Source: Bacteroidales bacterium
GTDB lineage: Bacteria; Bacteroidota; Bacteroidia; Bacteroidales; P3
Assembly: GCA_017483575.1 (NCBI GenBank)
Contig: JAFUWF010000009.1
Span: 1-54,328 of the forward strand
DNA: 54,328 nt
Direction: 5' to 3'
Positions 1-7,178 of the stretch are shown here, in pieces. The first letter of the stretch is position 1, and every line of letters begins with the position of its first letter. The notes under the pieces are model-generated. The model did no database searches, was not told the DNA's origin, and saw nothing but the letters and a program-made list of their open reading frames with translations. The translations under genes were made by a program, and so were the position numbers.

Positions 1-349
1 GGAGCGTCGGATTAGTTTTAGGGGCAAAAAAAACCGTCACAATATCCTGTCCATTATTGATTTTTTCTTGCATATTTTGAGGGAGGGGGAGAATGTTGTA
101 GTTCACGAGAAGTGTATCCCACCCCTCGTCGTCGAGGGCGGTGAGTATGGTGACATCGACGGCGAGGGTGTCGTTGACGGGGAAGTTGCGGAGGTAGGTG
201 ACGGCGAGGTGGGGGTTGTCCTGGTAGTGGCGGTAAAGGTCGCTGACGCCCATCCGCGGCAGCACCACGGCGGCGGCAATGCCCACCACCATCAGCAACG
301 CCAGCACGGCGCCAAGCTGCCAAAACAGTTTTATCTTCTTGGGCATCAT
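1..349 (-). CDS. membrane-anchored SDLY-motif protein, partial (C-terminus off window)
   Basis: The frame starts at the ATG whose ATGA overlaps the stop of the upstream gene, and runs off the left edge, leaving about 116 residues. It opens with a lysine-containing N-terminus and one hydrophobic segment (about residues 8-30), then a region beginning SDLYRHY and containing VDVTILTALDDEGWD. The gene at 2080-2532 has the same order: membrane anchor, SDLYHRY, then VDVVTVEALDSAGWH. The two are therefore paralogues. I do not recognise the family. By position it is the third gene of a sigma factor / small membrane protein / SDLY operon, so it may be a target or sensor component of that system, which is inference. 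Most of the chain is probably periplasmic. Confidence 0.72.
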   Translation of the reverse strand, partial: MMPKKIKLFWQLGAVLALLMVVGIAAAVVLPRMGVSDLYRHYQDNPHLAVTYLRNFPVNDTLAVDVTILTALDDEGWDTLLVNYNILPLPQNMQEKINNGQDIVTVFFAPKTNPTL

Positions 350-627
350 TGGTTCAAAAGTATTTGTTGCACACACTCTATGGCTTCCTGGCTGCCCAGG
401 ACACCCGTGGTCGAGGGTTGGCTGACGTAGGCCATGGACACTTTAGCCGTGCCCACAGCCAGGAAGGCCATCGTCAGCATCATCACCACATTGCGCTGCA
501 CGGCGGCACGGCGGCGGTAGCGGCGGCATTCCTCTTCTATCTCCGGTCTTTGCGCATCGATCAGCGCCCGGACATGGGCCAGCAGTTCGGGCGGTAGCCC
601 GCGGTTGTCATCAATCATTGTCTTCAT
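346..627 (-). CDS. small single-pass membrane protein, possible anti-sigma-like partner
   Basis: 93 residues: a charged N-terminal half rich in Arg and Glu, a basic stretch (RRYRRRAAVQR) just before one membrane segment (about residues 47-67), and a short tail ending in QEAIECVQQILLNQ. The product of 1796-2083 has the same plan, with RRRR before the membrane segment and QEEAVLLCADKLLT at the end. The gene overlaps the 3' end of the sigma factor gene by 17 bases (8 if the fourth codon, also ATG, is used). Position and topology resemble short anti-sigma factors, but no known anti-sigma domain is recognisable. The shared Q-E-A...Cys tail is the main conserved feature outside the membrane segment. 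Confidence 0.7.
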   Translation of the reverse strand: MKTMIDDNRGLPPELLAHVRALIDAQRPEIEEECRRYRRRAAVQRNVVMMLTMAFLAVGTAKVSMAYVSQPSTTGVLGSQEAIECVQQILLNQ

Positions 628-1117
628 AAAAAAACTTCTTCATTTTCTTTTTAATATTGGATTTCATTTGTATCACCGTGCGGTACTTCAGGCCCAGCAG
701 GCGCGCCAGCTCCTCGTCGGAGGCACCCTGGGCCAGGAGGAGGAAGAAGCGCCTCTCGGCCTCGCCGAGGGTGGCGGCGAAGTCCTCGGCAACGAGCCGC
801 ACCATCGCGTTGTCGGCCTCCTGCGAGGCCGCCAGGCCCTCCGTGAAAGGCACCGTCACCAGGCGCTTCAGGCACCGCAGATAGCGGTCGATGGCCACGT
901 GGCAACGCCCGTAGATCCACAACCTCTCCTCCAGCCCCGCAAGGCCTGCCTTGCGCTCCGGCCACCGCACCAGCAGCTCCAGGAAGCACTCCTGCATCAG
1001 CTCCTTGCTCATCTCCGTGCGCCCGTACGACGCCCGCTGGCACAGAAAAAGGATCAATTTCCTGTACCGCACCACGAACTGGTCGTATTCCTGATATGTC
1101 TGTTCCGTTACGGGCAT
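611..1117 (-). CDS. ECF-type RNA polymerase sigma factor (copy A)
   Basis: 168 residues when started at MPVTEQ. The frame is open further upstream to 1213, but homology to the partner at 1303 begins at MPVTEQ/MPTTNA, and a purine-rich GGGGGAAG precedes this ATG. A region 2-like part includes ELMQECFLELLVRW and EERLWIYGRCHVAIDRY. The C-terminal helix-turn-helix (region 4) is ASDEELARLLGLKYRTVIQM followed by a lysine-rich end. Sequence and size fit an extracytoplasmic-function sigma factor that redirects RNA polymerase, though region 2 is divergent and the protein is short. It heads a minus-strand operon with the small membrane protein and the SDLY protein, diverging from the paralogous sigma gene at 1303. 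Confidence 0.8.
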   Translation of the reverse strand: MPVTEQTYQEYDQFVVRYRKLILFLCQRASYGRTEMSKELMQECFLELLVRWPERKAGLAGLEERLWIYGRCHVAIDRYLRCLKRLVTVPFTEGLAASQEADNAMVRLVAEDFAATLGEAERRFFLLLAQGASDEELARLLGLKYRTVIQMKSNIKKKMKKFFYEDND

Positions 1118-1183
1118 ACTTCCCCCATTTATACCTACTATTAAGAACGAAACACCCCGAAAGTATATTTTGCTATGCCAACA

Positions 1184-1234
1184 TTTAACATCTTTTAACT
1201 TTTGGAGGATCAAAAAGTGTTAAAGATAGTTAAA
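1184..1234. promoter_or_regulatory. symmetric GTTAAA-box operator between the divergent sigma operons
   Basis: On the plus strand TTTAAC-N4-TTTAAC lies at 1184-1199 and its inverse GTTAAA-N4-GTTAAA at 1219-1234, so each operon is preceded by GTTAAA-N4-GTTAAA on its own coding strand. The distances to the start codons are nearly equal: 66 bases to the ATG at 1117 and 68 to the ATG at 1303. Boxes within an arm repeat every 10 bases, about one helical turn. Neither side shows the housekeeping TAnnTTTG element at a suitable position. The likely reading is a shared binding site for one regulator, or mirror-image alternative-sigma promoters. This is inferred from symmetry alone. Confidence 0.55.
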
Positions 1235-1302
1235 AAACCATACCCTCGGTAGTATTTTGGCAAAAACCATGTTATAATAGTATAAAGACTTATGCGAAAA
1301 CT

Positions 1303-1785
1303 ATGCCAACGACAAACGCGAGATACGACGACTTCGACCGCCTGGTCCACCGGCACGGCTCCTACATACGGCGCCTCTGCTGGTGGCAGTCGTCGGGCCG
1401 CAGCGAGGACTGTGCCGACCTCATACAGGACTGCCTGCTGGACCTCTGGCACCACCGCCACACCCTGCGCCCCGACGCCTCGGAGGCCCAGGAGCGCCTG
1501 TGGGTGAAGTTCCGCTGCCGCAGTGTCTTCTCGCACCGCAAGGAGACGTGGCCCTACGAGCTCGCCACCCTCGACGAGGCCCGCACCGTGGCCGACGAAT
1601 CCGAGGACAAGCGGCGCCTGCTGGAGGACATGGCCTGCGGCCTCAACGAACGCGAGCACCAGGTGCTGACGCTGATTCTCGACGGCTACTCGCGACAGGA
1701 GATTGCCGAACTGCTGGACCTCACGCCCAAGCACGTCAGCCAGATACGTTTCCGCATCGTGGAAAAAATGAAAAAAGAGATATAA
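1303..1785 (+). CDS. ECF-type RNA polymerase sigma factor (copy B)
   Basis: 160 residues. The N-terminal region shares a spaced pattern with copy A (Y-x-x-[FY]-D-[QR]-[FL]-V; DLIQDCLLDLW against ELMQECFLELL; QERLWVKFRCR against EERLWIYGRCH). The C-terminal helix-turn-helix region is REHQVLTLILDGYSRQEIAE, followed by a basic tail (VEKMKKEI). The family role is promoter recognition by RNA polymerase, usually in response to an envelope signal. It leads an operon in which the next genes follow at +10 bases and then by two 4-base ATGA overlaps. The start was chosen at MPTTNA because the paralogue starts equivalently. Regulation by the operator at 1184-1234 is inferred. Confidence 0.82.
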   Translation: MPTTNARYDDFDRLVHRHGSYIRRLCWWQSSGRSEDCADLIQDCLLDLWHHRHTLRPDASEAQERLWVKFRCRSVFSHRKETWPYELATLDEARTVADESEDKRRLLEDMACGLNEREHQVLTLILDGYSRQEIAELLDLTPKHVSQIRFRIVEKMKKEI

Positions 1786-1795
1786 CCCCTACGCC

Positions 1796-2083
1796 ATGAA
1801 CGAACATCAGATTGAACAACTCATCGAGCACGAGGCCGCCCGTCGCCGCGCCGCCGACAACGAGCACCTGACGCTCCTGGCCACGGACCTCACCGCCGAC
1901 CTGCCCTCCTGGGCCCGGCGGCGCCGCATCCTGGCCTCCCTGCTGGCAGCGGTGCTCCTCCTGGGCGTCACCGCCACCTACAACGCCCTGCTGCCGCACC
2001 GCCAGATGGAAGGCCTCGTGGCCTGCAACCTCGACGGCCAGGAAGAGGCCGTGCTGCTTTGTGCCGACAAACTTTTAACATGA
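1796..2083 (+). CDS. small single-pass membrane protein, possible anti-sigma-like partner
   Basis: 95 residues, paralogous in layout to the protein encoded at 346-627. An acidic/basic cytoplasmic N-terminus (IEQLIEHEAARRRAADNEH) is followed by a WARRRR stop-transfer-like cluster, one hydrophobic segment (about residues 45-63) and a short tail with CNLDGQEEAVLLC. It lies 10 bases after the sigma factor gene. Its stop TGA (2081-2083) overlaps the next start as ATGA, suggesting coupled translation. An anti-sigma role is plausible from context but no named domain is visible. Confidence 0.72.
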   Translation: MNEHQIEQLIEHEAARRRAADNEHLTLLATDLTADLPSWARRRRILASLLAAVLLLGVTATYNALLPHRQMEGLVACNLDGQEEAVLLCADKLLT

Positions 2084-2532
2084 ACAAGGATATGAAACGA
2101 CTATGCATCTTCACCGCCGTGCTGCTGGCCGTGGCCCTTGCCGGAGTCTCCCTCTGGCACCTGCTGACGCCCGGCACCCCCACGCCCAGCGACCTCTACC
2201 ATCGCTACGAGCACCAGGCCGGCGTGCGTGTGGGCTACATTGAGGACTACCGCTTCGACGACTCCACCTTCGTCGACGTGGTGACCGTCGAAGCCCTGGA
2301 CAGCGCCGGATGGCACTGGATGGAGCAGGAGTTCGCCCTGCACGAGCATGCCAACCCCGAGGCACCCGCCGCAGGCTCCGGCCCCGAGAGCGTCACCCTC
2401 TGGCAGTGCGACGACGGGCAGAACATCGCCTTCTGCTCCTGGGCCGACAGCGCCCTCTGCCTCGTGCAGCCACGCTCCGAGCGCGAATTCGAACACATCA
2501 TCATCTATCACCTGCAAAAAATCAGACAATGA
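2080..2532 (+). CDS. membrane-anchored SDLY-motif protein
   Basis: 150 residues when started at the ATG of the ATGA overlap (M-N-K-D-M-K-R-L); the longer frame upstream would overlap the previous gene heavily. A hydrophobic segment at about residues 7-25 is probably an uncleaved anchor. It is followed by SDLYHRY, a long VDV...ALDSAGWHWM stretch, and a Trp/Cys-containing C-terminal domain (SVTLWQCDDGQNIAFCSWAD, then SALCLVQPRS). It matches the partial gene at 1-349 across the SDLY and ALDxxGW parts. Function unknown. Its place after a sigma factor and a small membrane protein suggests an envelope component of a signalling unit. It overlaps the next lipoprotein gene by ATGA. Confidence 0.75.
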   Translation: MNKDMKRLCIFTAVLLAVALAGVSLWHLLTPGTPTPSDLYHRYEHQAGVRVGYIEDYRFDDSTFVDVVTVEALDSAGWHWMEQEFALHEHANPEAPAAGSGPESVTLWQCDDGQNIAFCSWADSALCLVQPRSEREFEHIIIYHLQKIRQ

Positions 2533-3014
2533 AACACACATCCACCATCGCCCTCGCCGCCCTGGCCTGCCTCCTGACCACGGCCTGCGGCCCCCTCAAA
2601 TACAGTGCCCAAAGCACCACGGACCCGAAGAACCCCAACAGCGGCGTCAGCATCCAGCTGCCCGGCACCGCCGGCGACGGCGCACAGCACACCTTCGTCA
2701 GCCAGCACCCAGAGGGCAACATCAAGTACGTCGTAGACGGACAGCAGTACATCGGCGAAGTCACCACCGAGGAGGACATAGCCACCCTCTACCTCAAAAT
2801 CCTGGGCTTCGCCAAACTGGGCCACAACGTAAGCGTCACCGCCCGCGACGACAACCCCAAAGGCACCAAGACCGACACCCACACCTTCACCTCCGAGAGC
2901 GAGGTCGAAGTGGCCTCATGGGCGGCACGCATGGTCCGCAAAGGCTACTCCGTCACCATCGAATACGACAAGTCCAAGCACACCTACACCTGCACCGCCT
3001 ACAAAAAGAAATAA
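2529..3014 (+). CDS. lipoprotein of unknown function
   Basis: 161 residues started at the ATG inside the ATGA overlap with the preceding stop. The signal peptide ends in a lipobox (LLTTAC, Cys at about residue 19), predicting a lipid-anchored envelope protein. The mature part contains KYVVDGQQYIGEVTTEED, a thiol-free middle segment and a Lys/Tyr-rich C-terminus (YDKSKHTYTCTAYKKK). No family is recognised. The tight overlap makes it the fourth gene of the copy B sigma operon. The copy A side cannot be checked because the window ends. Confidence 0.75.
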   Translation: MKHTSTIALAALACLLTTACGPLKYSAQSTTDPKNPNSGVSIQLPGTAGDGAQHTFVSQHPEGNIKYVVDGQQYIGEVTTEEDIATLYLKILGFAKLGHNVSVTARDDNPKGTKTDTHTFTSESEVEVASWAARMVRKGYSVTIEYDKSKHTYTCTAYKKK

Positions 3015-3060
3015 CCGGTTATTAATCAACATAATTGTTCAACCCAAAAAACTTTCAGAA

Positions 3061-3288
3061 ATGAAAAAAATCCTTGCAATCCTGGCTGTCATGGCCACCG
3101 TGTCCCTCGTGGGCTGCAGCAAATCGAAAGACTGCAACTGCACCGTCACCCAGAACATTCCCGGCATGGGACCCCAGACCACGGAGATGGTCTACACCGC
3201 CGACGACGGCGACTGCTCCGGCCTCAACGCCACCACGACGTCCACCGTCGCCGGACAGACCATCACCCAGACCATCAAGTGCGACTAA
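3061..3288 (+). CDS. small Cys-rich lipoprotein
   Basis: 75 residues: MKKILAILAVMATVSLVGC is a typical lipoprotein signal with Cys 19 as the lipidated residue. It is followed by SKSKDCNC, a Thr-rich stretch, and two further cysteines (GDCSG and IKCD). Small Cys-containing lipoproteins with this look are common in Bacteroidales and their function is unknown. It lies 46 bases after the previous gene, probably in the same transcript, and is followed by a clear hairpin terminator. Confidence 0.75.
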   Translation: MKKILAILAVMATVSLVGCSKSKDCNCTVTQNIPGMGPQTTEMVYTADDGDCSGLNATTTSTVAGQTITQTIKCD

Positions 3289-3319
3289 GGCAACCACCAA
3301 GTTCAAATGTTCAATGTTG

Positions 3320-3360
3320 GCCGGAGAACATCGGAAAACGATGTATCTCCGGCTTTTTTA
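3320..3360 (+). terminator. intrinsic terminator of the copy B sigma operon
   Basis: GCCGGAGA-ACATCG pairs with CGATGT-ATCTCCGGC around a GAAAA loop (3320-3353), followed directly by a run of T. It closes the plus-strand operon 31 bases after the small lipoprotein gene. Confidence 0.85.
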
Positions 3361-3402
3361 TCCCTAAACAATACACCCAAACACCTGTCCGGGATGTATC
3401 AA

Positions 3403-3531
3403 ATTCGACTGTTCTTATATAGTATACATATAGTATACATATACTTCTCATATAGTTCTTATATATAGTATATGAATACTATATGAGAAGTATATGTATA
3501 CTATATGTATACTATATAAGAACAGTCGAAT
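3403..3531. repeat. long AT-rich palindrome, copy 1
   Basis: Two perfect 54-base arms (3403-3456 and 3478-3531) surround a 21-base centre that is itself nearly symmetric. The outer ends are ATTCGACTGTTCTT and its complement; inside, the unit ATATAGTATACAT is repeated. The inner 101 bases (3417-3517) match copies at 28080-28180 and 40002-40102. The element is almost pure A/T in a GC-rich genome and lies between two converging transcripts. It accounts for much of the gene-free stretch 3289-3651. No coding capacity. It could be a dispersed miniature element or a bidirectional hairpin. Confidence 0.9.
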
Positions 3532-3600
3532 AAAACGCCCTTTTGACCCCTTTTTTTGGGGGTCCGTTTACGGGTCCGTTGGCAGTGGGGGAGAAAGGAA

Positions 3601-3632
3601 AAGCCCCGGCGGAGGGATGTCCGTCGGGGCTT
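3601..3632 (-). terminator. terminator of the ribosomal protein cluster (after rplQ)
   Basis: The plus-strand sequence AAGCCCCGGCGGA...TCCGTCGGGGCTT forms a GC-rich stem with a short loop. On the minus strand it is followed by a T-rich run (TTTTCCTTTCTCC). It lies 20 bases downstream of the rplQ stop and ends the alpha operon. Confidence 0.8.
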
Positions 3633-3651
3633 GGGAGGGTTCTGTTCGTTG

Positions 3652-4155
3652 TTACTCGGCCTTGGGGGCTTCGTCGGCCACAGGGGTTTCGGCCACGGGG
3701 GCCTCGGCGGCTGCGGGGGCAGCGACGTCGGCTTTCTTGGCGCGGGAGCGGCGGGTGGTCTTGGCTTTCTTGGCGGTGGCCTCTTTGAGCATGTTCTCGT
3801 TGTAGTCGACGAGTTCGATGATGGCCATCTCGGAGTTGTCGCCGTGGCGGATGCCGGTCTTCAGGATGCGGGTGTAGCCACCGGGGCGACCAGCGATCTT
3901 CTGCGACACTTCGCGGAAGAGTTCGTTGACGGCCTCTTTGCTATGCAGGTAGCTGAAGACGATGCGGCGGTTGTGGGTGGAGTCCTCCTTGGAGCGGTTG
4001 ATGATAGGCTCGACATAAACGCGGAGGGCTTTGGCTTTGGCAACGGTGGTCTCGATGCGCTTGTGAAGGATGAGCGAGGAGGCCATGTTGGAAAGCATGG
4101 CCACGCGGTGGGCGTGGGTTCTGGACAGATGATTTACTTTGCAACCGTGTCTCAT
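3652..4155 (-). CDS. rplQ: 50S ribosomal protein L17
   Basis: 167 residues beginning [20 protein letters not shown], the L17 signature, which binds 23S rRNA near the exit tunnel. The C-terminus (about residues 135-167) is an Ala/Lys/Glu-rich extension, common in Bacteroidetes L17. It is the last gene of the alpha operon, 8 bases after rpoA, followed by a hairpin terminator. Complete. Confidence 0.97.
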   Translation of the reverse strand: MRHGCKVNHLSRTHAHRVAMLSNMASSLILHKRIETTVAKAKALRVYVEPIINRSKEDSTHNRRIVFSYLHSKEAVNELFREVSQKIAGRPGGYTRILKTGIRHGDNSEMAIIELVDYNENMLKEATAKKAKTTRRSRAKKADVAAPAAAEAPVAETPVADEAPKAE

Positions 4156-4163
4156 ATTCTTTC

Positions 4164-5156
4164 TTATTCTTTATCTAATTTATATTTTGATACATTCATA
4201 CCGAATTCGAGGTTCTTCGAAGCGACGAGGTTTTCGAGTTCGGTAAGCGATTTTTTGCCGAAGTTGCGGAATTTCAGCAGGTCGGCCTTGTTGAAGGAGA
4301 CCAGGTCACCCAGGGTCTCGACTTCGGCGGCCTTGAGGCAGTTGAGTGCGCGGACGGAGAGGTCGAGGTCGATAAGCTTGGTCTTGAGGAGCTGGCGGGT
4401 GTGGGCCGTGGACTCATCGAATTCTTCCTGCACGGGCTTGGTCTCGACGTCGAGCGTGATGCGCTCGTCGGAGAAGAGCATGAAGTGCTGGATGAGGATG
4501 GTGGCAGCTTCCTTGAGGGCTTCCTTGGGGTGGATGGAGCCGTCGGTCTCGATATCGAACGTCAGCTTCTCGTAGTCGGTGCGCTGCTCGACGCGGTAGT
4601 CGTCGACGGCATACATGACCTTCTTGATGGGGGTATGGATGGAGTCGATGGCGATGACACCGATGGGGTCGGTGGGGCGCTTGTTTTCGTCGGCAGGGAC
4701 ATAGCCGCGGCCCTTGTCGATGGACAGGGTGATGCGGAGCTCGGTGGAGGCTTCCATGTGGCAGATTTCGAGGTCAGGGTTGAGGACCTGGAATCCGTTG
4801 AGGTTGCTGTTGAGGTCACCGGCTTTGAAGACCGTCTGATTTTTGACCGTGAAGGTGAGCTTTTCGTGGTCGTAATCCTCCAGCTGACGGCGGAAGCGTA
4901 TCTGCTTCAAGCGCAGGATAATGTCGGTCATGTCCTCGACGACTCCGGGGAGCGACGAGAATTCGTGGTCGACGCCATCAATCTGGACAGATGTGATAGC
5001 ATAGCCTTCGAGTGAAGAGAGAAGGACGCGACGCAAAGCGTTGCCGATGGTAGTGCCGTAGCCGGGTTCCAGGGGGCGGAATTCGAACGTGCCTCGGAAG
5101 TCGTCGGCCTCCAGCATAACCACCTTGTCGGGTTTTTGGAATGATAATATTGCCAT
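4164..5156 (-). CDS. rpoA: DNA-directed RNA polymerase subunit alpha
   Basis: 330 residues, the usual length. The N-terminal dimerisation domain carries [11 protein letters not shown] at about residues 38-48. The C-terminal domain (about 245-320) has the helix-hairpin-helix pattern ([19 protein letters not shown], then [13 protein letters not shown]) that binds UP elements and activators. It nucleates assembly of core RNA polymerase. It lies between rpsD and rplQ as in other Bacteroidetes. Start [10 protein letters not shown] follows a 69-base gap after rpsD. Confidence 0.98.
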   Translation of the reverse strand: MAILSFQKPDKVVMLEADDFRGTFEFRPLEPGYGTTIGNALRRVLLSSLEGYAITSVQIDGVDHEFSSLPGVVEDMTDIILRLKQIRFRRQLEDYDHEKLTFTVKNQTVFKAGDLNSNLNGFQVLNPDLEICHMEASTELRITLSIDKGRGYVPADENKRPTDPIGVIAIDSIHTPIKKVMYAVDDYRVEQRTDYEKLTFDIETDGSIHPKEALKEAATILIQHFMLFSDERITLDVETKPVQEEFDESTAHTRQLLKTKLIDLDLSVRALNCLKAAEVETLGDLVSFNKADLLKFRNFGKKSLTELENLVASKNLEFGMNVSKYKLDKE

Positions 5157-5225
5157 TGTTTATCCTTTCTTTCTTTGTTGGGTTGGTTGTCTAAGTCAAG
5201 ACTCAGACTGACGTCCTGTGGACTA

Positions 5226-5831
5226 TTACTTGGAGTAGAGGTCAACGATGAGCTGCTCGTTGATGGTCTCGGGGATGTCGGTGCGCTGAGGGTAGCTGAC
5301 GAACTTGCCGCTCATGCTGGCGCCGTCCCATTCAAGCCAAGGATAGTTGTTGGCGCGCGAGGCGAGGGAGTCGGTGATGACCTCGAGCGACTTGCTGCGC
5401 TCGCGGACGGAGACGACATCGCCTTCTCTCAAAGAATAGGAAGGGACATTGACGACATTGCCGTTGACGGCGATGTGGCGGTGGGAGACGAGCTGGCGGG
5501 CCTGGGCGCGGCTGCGGGCGATGCCGAGGCGGTAGACCACGTTGTCGAGGCGGGCCTCGATGAGTTTCATCAGCTCTTCACCGGTGATGCCGCCGCGGCG
5601 GGAGGCTTCGGCATAGAGTTTGCGGAACTGGCGCTCGAGAATGCCGTAGGTGTATTTGGCTTTCTGTTTCTCGTTGAGCTGGATGCCGTACTCGGAGGTC
5701 TTGCTGCGGCGACGGTTCTGACCGTGCATGCCGGGAGCATAGGGTTTCTTCTCGTAGCTCTTGTCGGGGCCGTAGATAGGCTCGTGGAACTTTCTTGCGA
5801 TTTTGGTTTTCGGACCAGTGTATCTTGCCAT
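5226..5831 (-). CDS. rpsD: 30S ribosomal protein S4
   Basis: 201 residues, starting [15 protein letters not shown]. The S4 RNA-binding domain is visible at about residues 90-155 ([20 protein letters not shown], then [16 protein letters not shown]). It binds 16S rRNA early in small-subunit assembly, and in many bacteria represses its own operon. Located between rpsK and rpoA. Complete. Confidence 0.97.
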   Translation of the reverse strand: MARYTGPKTKIARKFHEPIYGPDKSYEKKPYAPGMHGQNRRRSKTSEYGIQLNEKQKAKYTYGILERQFRKLYAEASRRGGITGEELMKLIEARLDNVVYRLGIARSRAQARQLVSHRHIAVNGNVVNVPSYSLREGDVVSVRERSKSLEVITDSLASRANNYPWLEWDGASMSGKFVSYPQRTDIPETINEQLIVDLYSK

Positions 5832-5859
5832 TGTTGTTCTGTTCTTTTAAGATTAATAA

Positions 5860-6249
5860 TTACACACGACGACGTTTGGGGGGGCGGCAACCGTTGTGGG
5901 GCAGCGGGGTGATGTCGGTGATTTCGGTGACCTCGATGCCGCAGGTGCTGATTGCGCGGATTGCAGATTCACGTCCTTGACCAGGTCCTTTGACGAAGAC
6001 CTTGACTTTTCTTAGGCCCAAATCATAAGCAACTTTGCCGCAATCTTCCGCAGCCATCTGAGCGGCGTACGGAGTGTTTTTCTTCGATCCGCGGAAGCCC
6101 ATTTTTCCAGCAGACGACCAAGAAATCACTTGACCGGCGTTGTTCGTCAGCGAGACGATGACGTTGTTGAAGGATGCAAAGATGCATGCTCTTCCCTGAG
6201 GTTCAACTTTTACGACTCTTTTTTTAGTCGGTTTGGAAGTTTTTGCCAT
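5860..6249 (-). CDS. rpsK: 30S ribosomal protein S11
   Basis: 129 residues from [13 protein letters not shown]. The frame is open to an ATG at 6288 (13 more residues), but family members start with a short basic MAK-type N-terminus, so the inner start is preferred. Core motifs: [34 protein letters not shown] and the conserved end [15 protein letters not shown]. It is a platform protein of the 30S subunit contacting the mRNA exit channel. Between rpsM and rpsD. Confidence 0.95.
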   Translation of the reverse strand: MAKTSKPTKKRVVKVEPQGRACIFASFNNVIVSLTNNAGQVISWSSAGKMGFRGSKKNTPYAAQMAAEDCGKVAYDLGLRKVKVFVKGPGQGRESAIRAISTCGIEVTEITDITPLPHNGCRPPKRRRV

Positions 6250-6341
6250 TTTGTTTTTGCTTGATTTACTTTGTTTCTTTACTGCCAACCGCTCCTGTGT
6301 CGGGGTGTCTGATCCGCGGTTGGGGCGCTACATGCCTTTAC

Positions 6342-6719
6342 TTACTTGGTAGCTTTCTTCTTGTTAGCGATTGTTTTCTTCTTACCCTTGCGCGTGCGAG
6401 CGTTGTTCTTGGTGCTCTGGCCACGGAGGGGGAGGCCCAGACGGTGACGGACGCCGCGGTAGCAGCCGATATCCATCAGTCGCTTGATGTTCATCTGGAC
6501 TTCGGAGCGGAGGGCGCCTTCGACTTTGTACTCATCGTTGATGATGGTGCGGAGGGTGTTCTGCTCGTCGTCGGTCCAATCCTGCACCTTCTTGCCTTCG
6601 TCGATACCGGCCTTGGCCAGAATCTCTTTGGCGGTGCTACGTCCGATTCCGAAGATATAGGTCAGGCCTATCTCTCCTCTTTTGTTCTTGGGTAAGTCAA
6701 TACCTGCAATACGTGCCAT
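6342..6719 (-). CDS. rpsM: 30S ribosomal protein S13
   Basis: 125 residues: [19 protein letters not shown] is the family start, followed by a helix-two-turn-helix ([17 protein letters not shown]) and a lysine-rich tail that reaches the tRNA sites. It forms the intersubunit bridge with L5. First of the S13-S11-S4-RpoA-L17 group. Complete. Confidence 0.97.
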   Translation of the reverse strand: MARIAGIDLPKNKRGEIGLTYIFGIGRSTAKEILAKAGIDEGKKVQDWTDDEQNTLRTIINDEYKVEGALRSEVQMNIKRLMDIGCYRGVRHRLGLPLRGQSTKNNARTRKGKKKTIANKKKATK

Positions 6720-6745
6720 AGATTCTTTTTATTGTTTTTTTTTAA

Positions 6746-6862
6746 TTATCCTTGTCTTTGTTTGAATTTAGGATTTTTCTTGTTGATTACATAGACAACC
6801 CCGTGGCGGCGGACCACTTTGCATTCGGGCGATCTTTTCTTTACAGAGACTCTTACTTTCAT
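6746..6862 (-). CDS. rpmJ: 50S ribosomal protein L36
   Basis: 38 residues read directly from the minus strand: [17 protein letters not shown], then [15 protein letters not shown] and FKQRQG. Only one cysteine is present, so this is the zinc-free form typical of Bacteroidetes. It lies between infA and rpsM as expected. Although short, the match to L36 is unmistakable. Confidence 0.95.
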   Translation of the reverse strand: MKVRVSVKKRSPECKVVRRHGVVYVINKKNPKFKQRQG

Positions 6863-6921
6863 TTTGTGTAATTATTAATCTTGTGATACTTTTTCTTGTT
6901 CTTTTTGGCAGGCGGGGAGGC

Positions 6922-7140
6922 CTACTTGTGGCGGTAAGTGATGCGGCCTTTCGAGAGGTCATAGGGGGACATTTCGATCTGCACCTTGTCGCCGGGAAGA
7001 ATCTTGATGTAATGCATGCGCATTTTGCCGGAGATGTGGGCGATGATCTGGTGTCCGTTTTCCAATTCGACGCGGAACATGGCGTTGCCGAGGGATTCGA
7101 CGACGGTTCCGTCTAATTGTATGGATGCTTGTTTTGCCAT
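6922..7140 (-). CDS. infA: translation initiation factor IF-1
   Basis: 72 residues of one S1-like OB fold: [20 protein letters not shown], then [20 protein letters not shown] and [11 protein letters not shown]. It occupies the 30S A site during initiation together with IF-2 and IF-3. Located between map and rpmJ, the standard Bacteroidetes order. Complete and of normal length. Confidence 0.97.
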   Translation of the reverse strand: MAKQASIQLDGTVVESLGNAMFRVELENGHQIIAHISGKMRMHYIKILPGDKVQIEMSPYDLSKGRITYRHK

Positions 7141-7178
7141 TTATTTGTTATTACTTACCGTTGATGTGTGTTGTTGAT

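Noticed and set aside
3403-3531. Possible CRISPR-like array from repeated ATATAGTATACAT units
   Set aside because: Units are adjacent without unique spacers and the whole is one palindrome; no cas genes.
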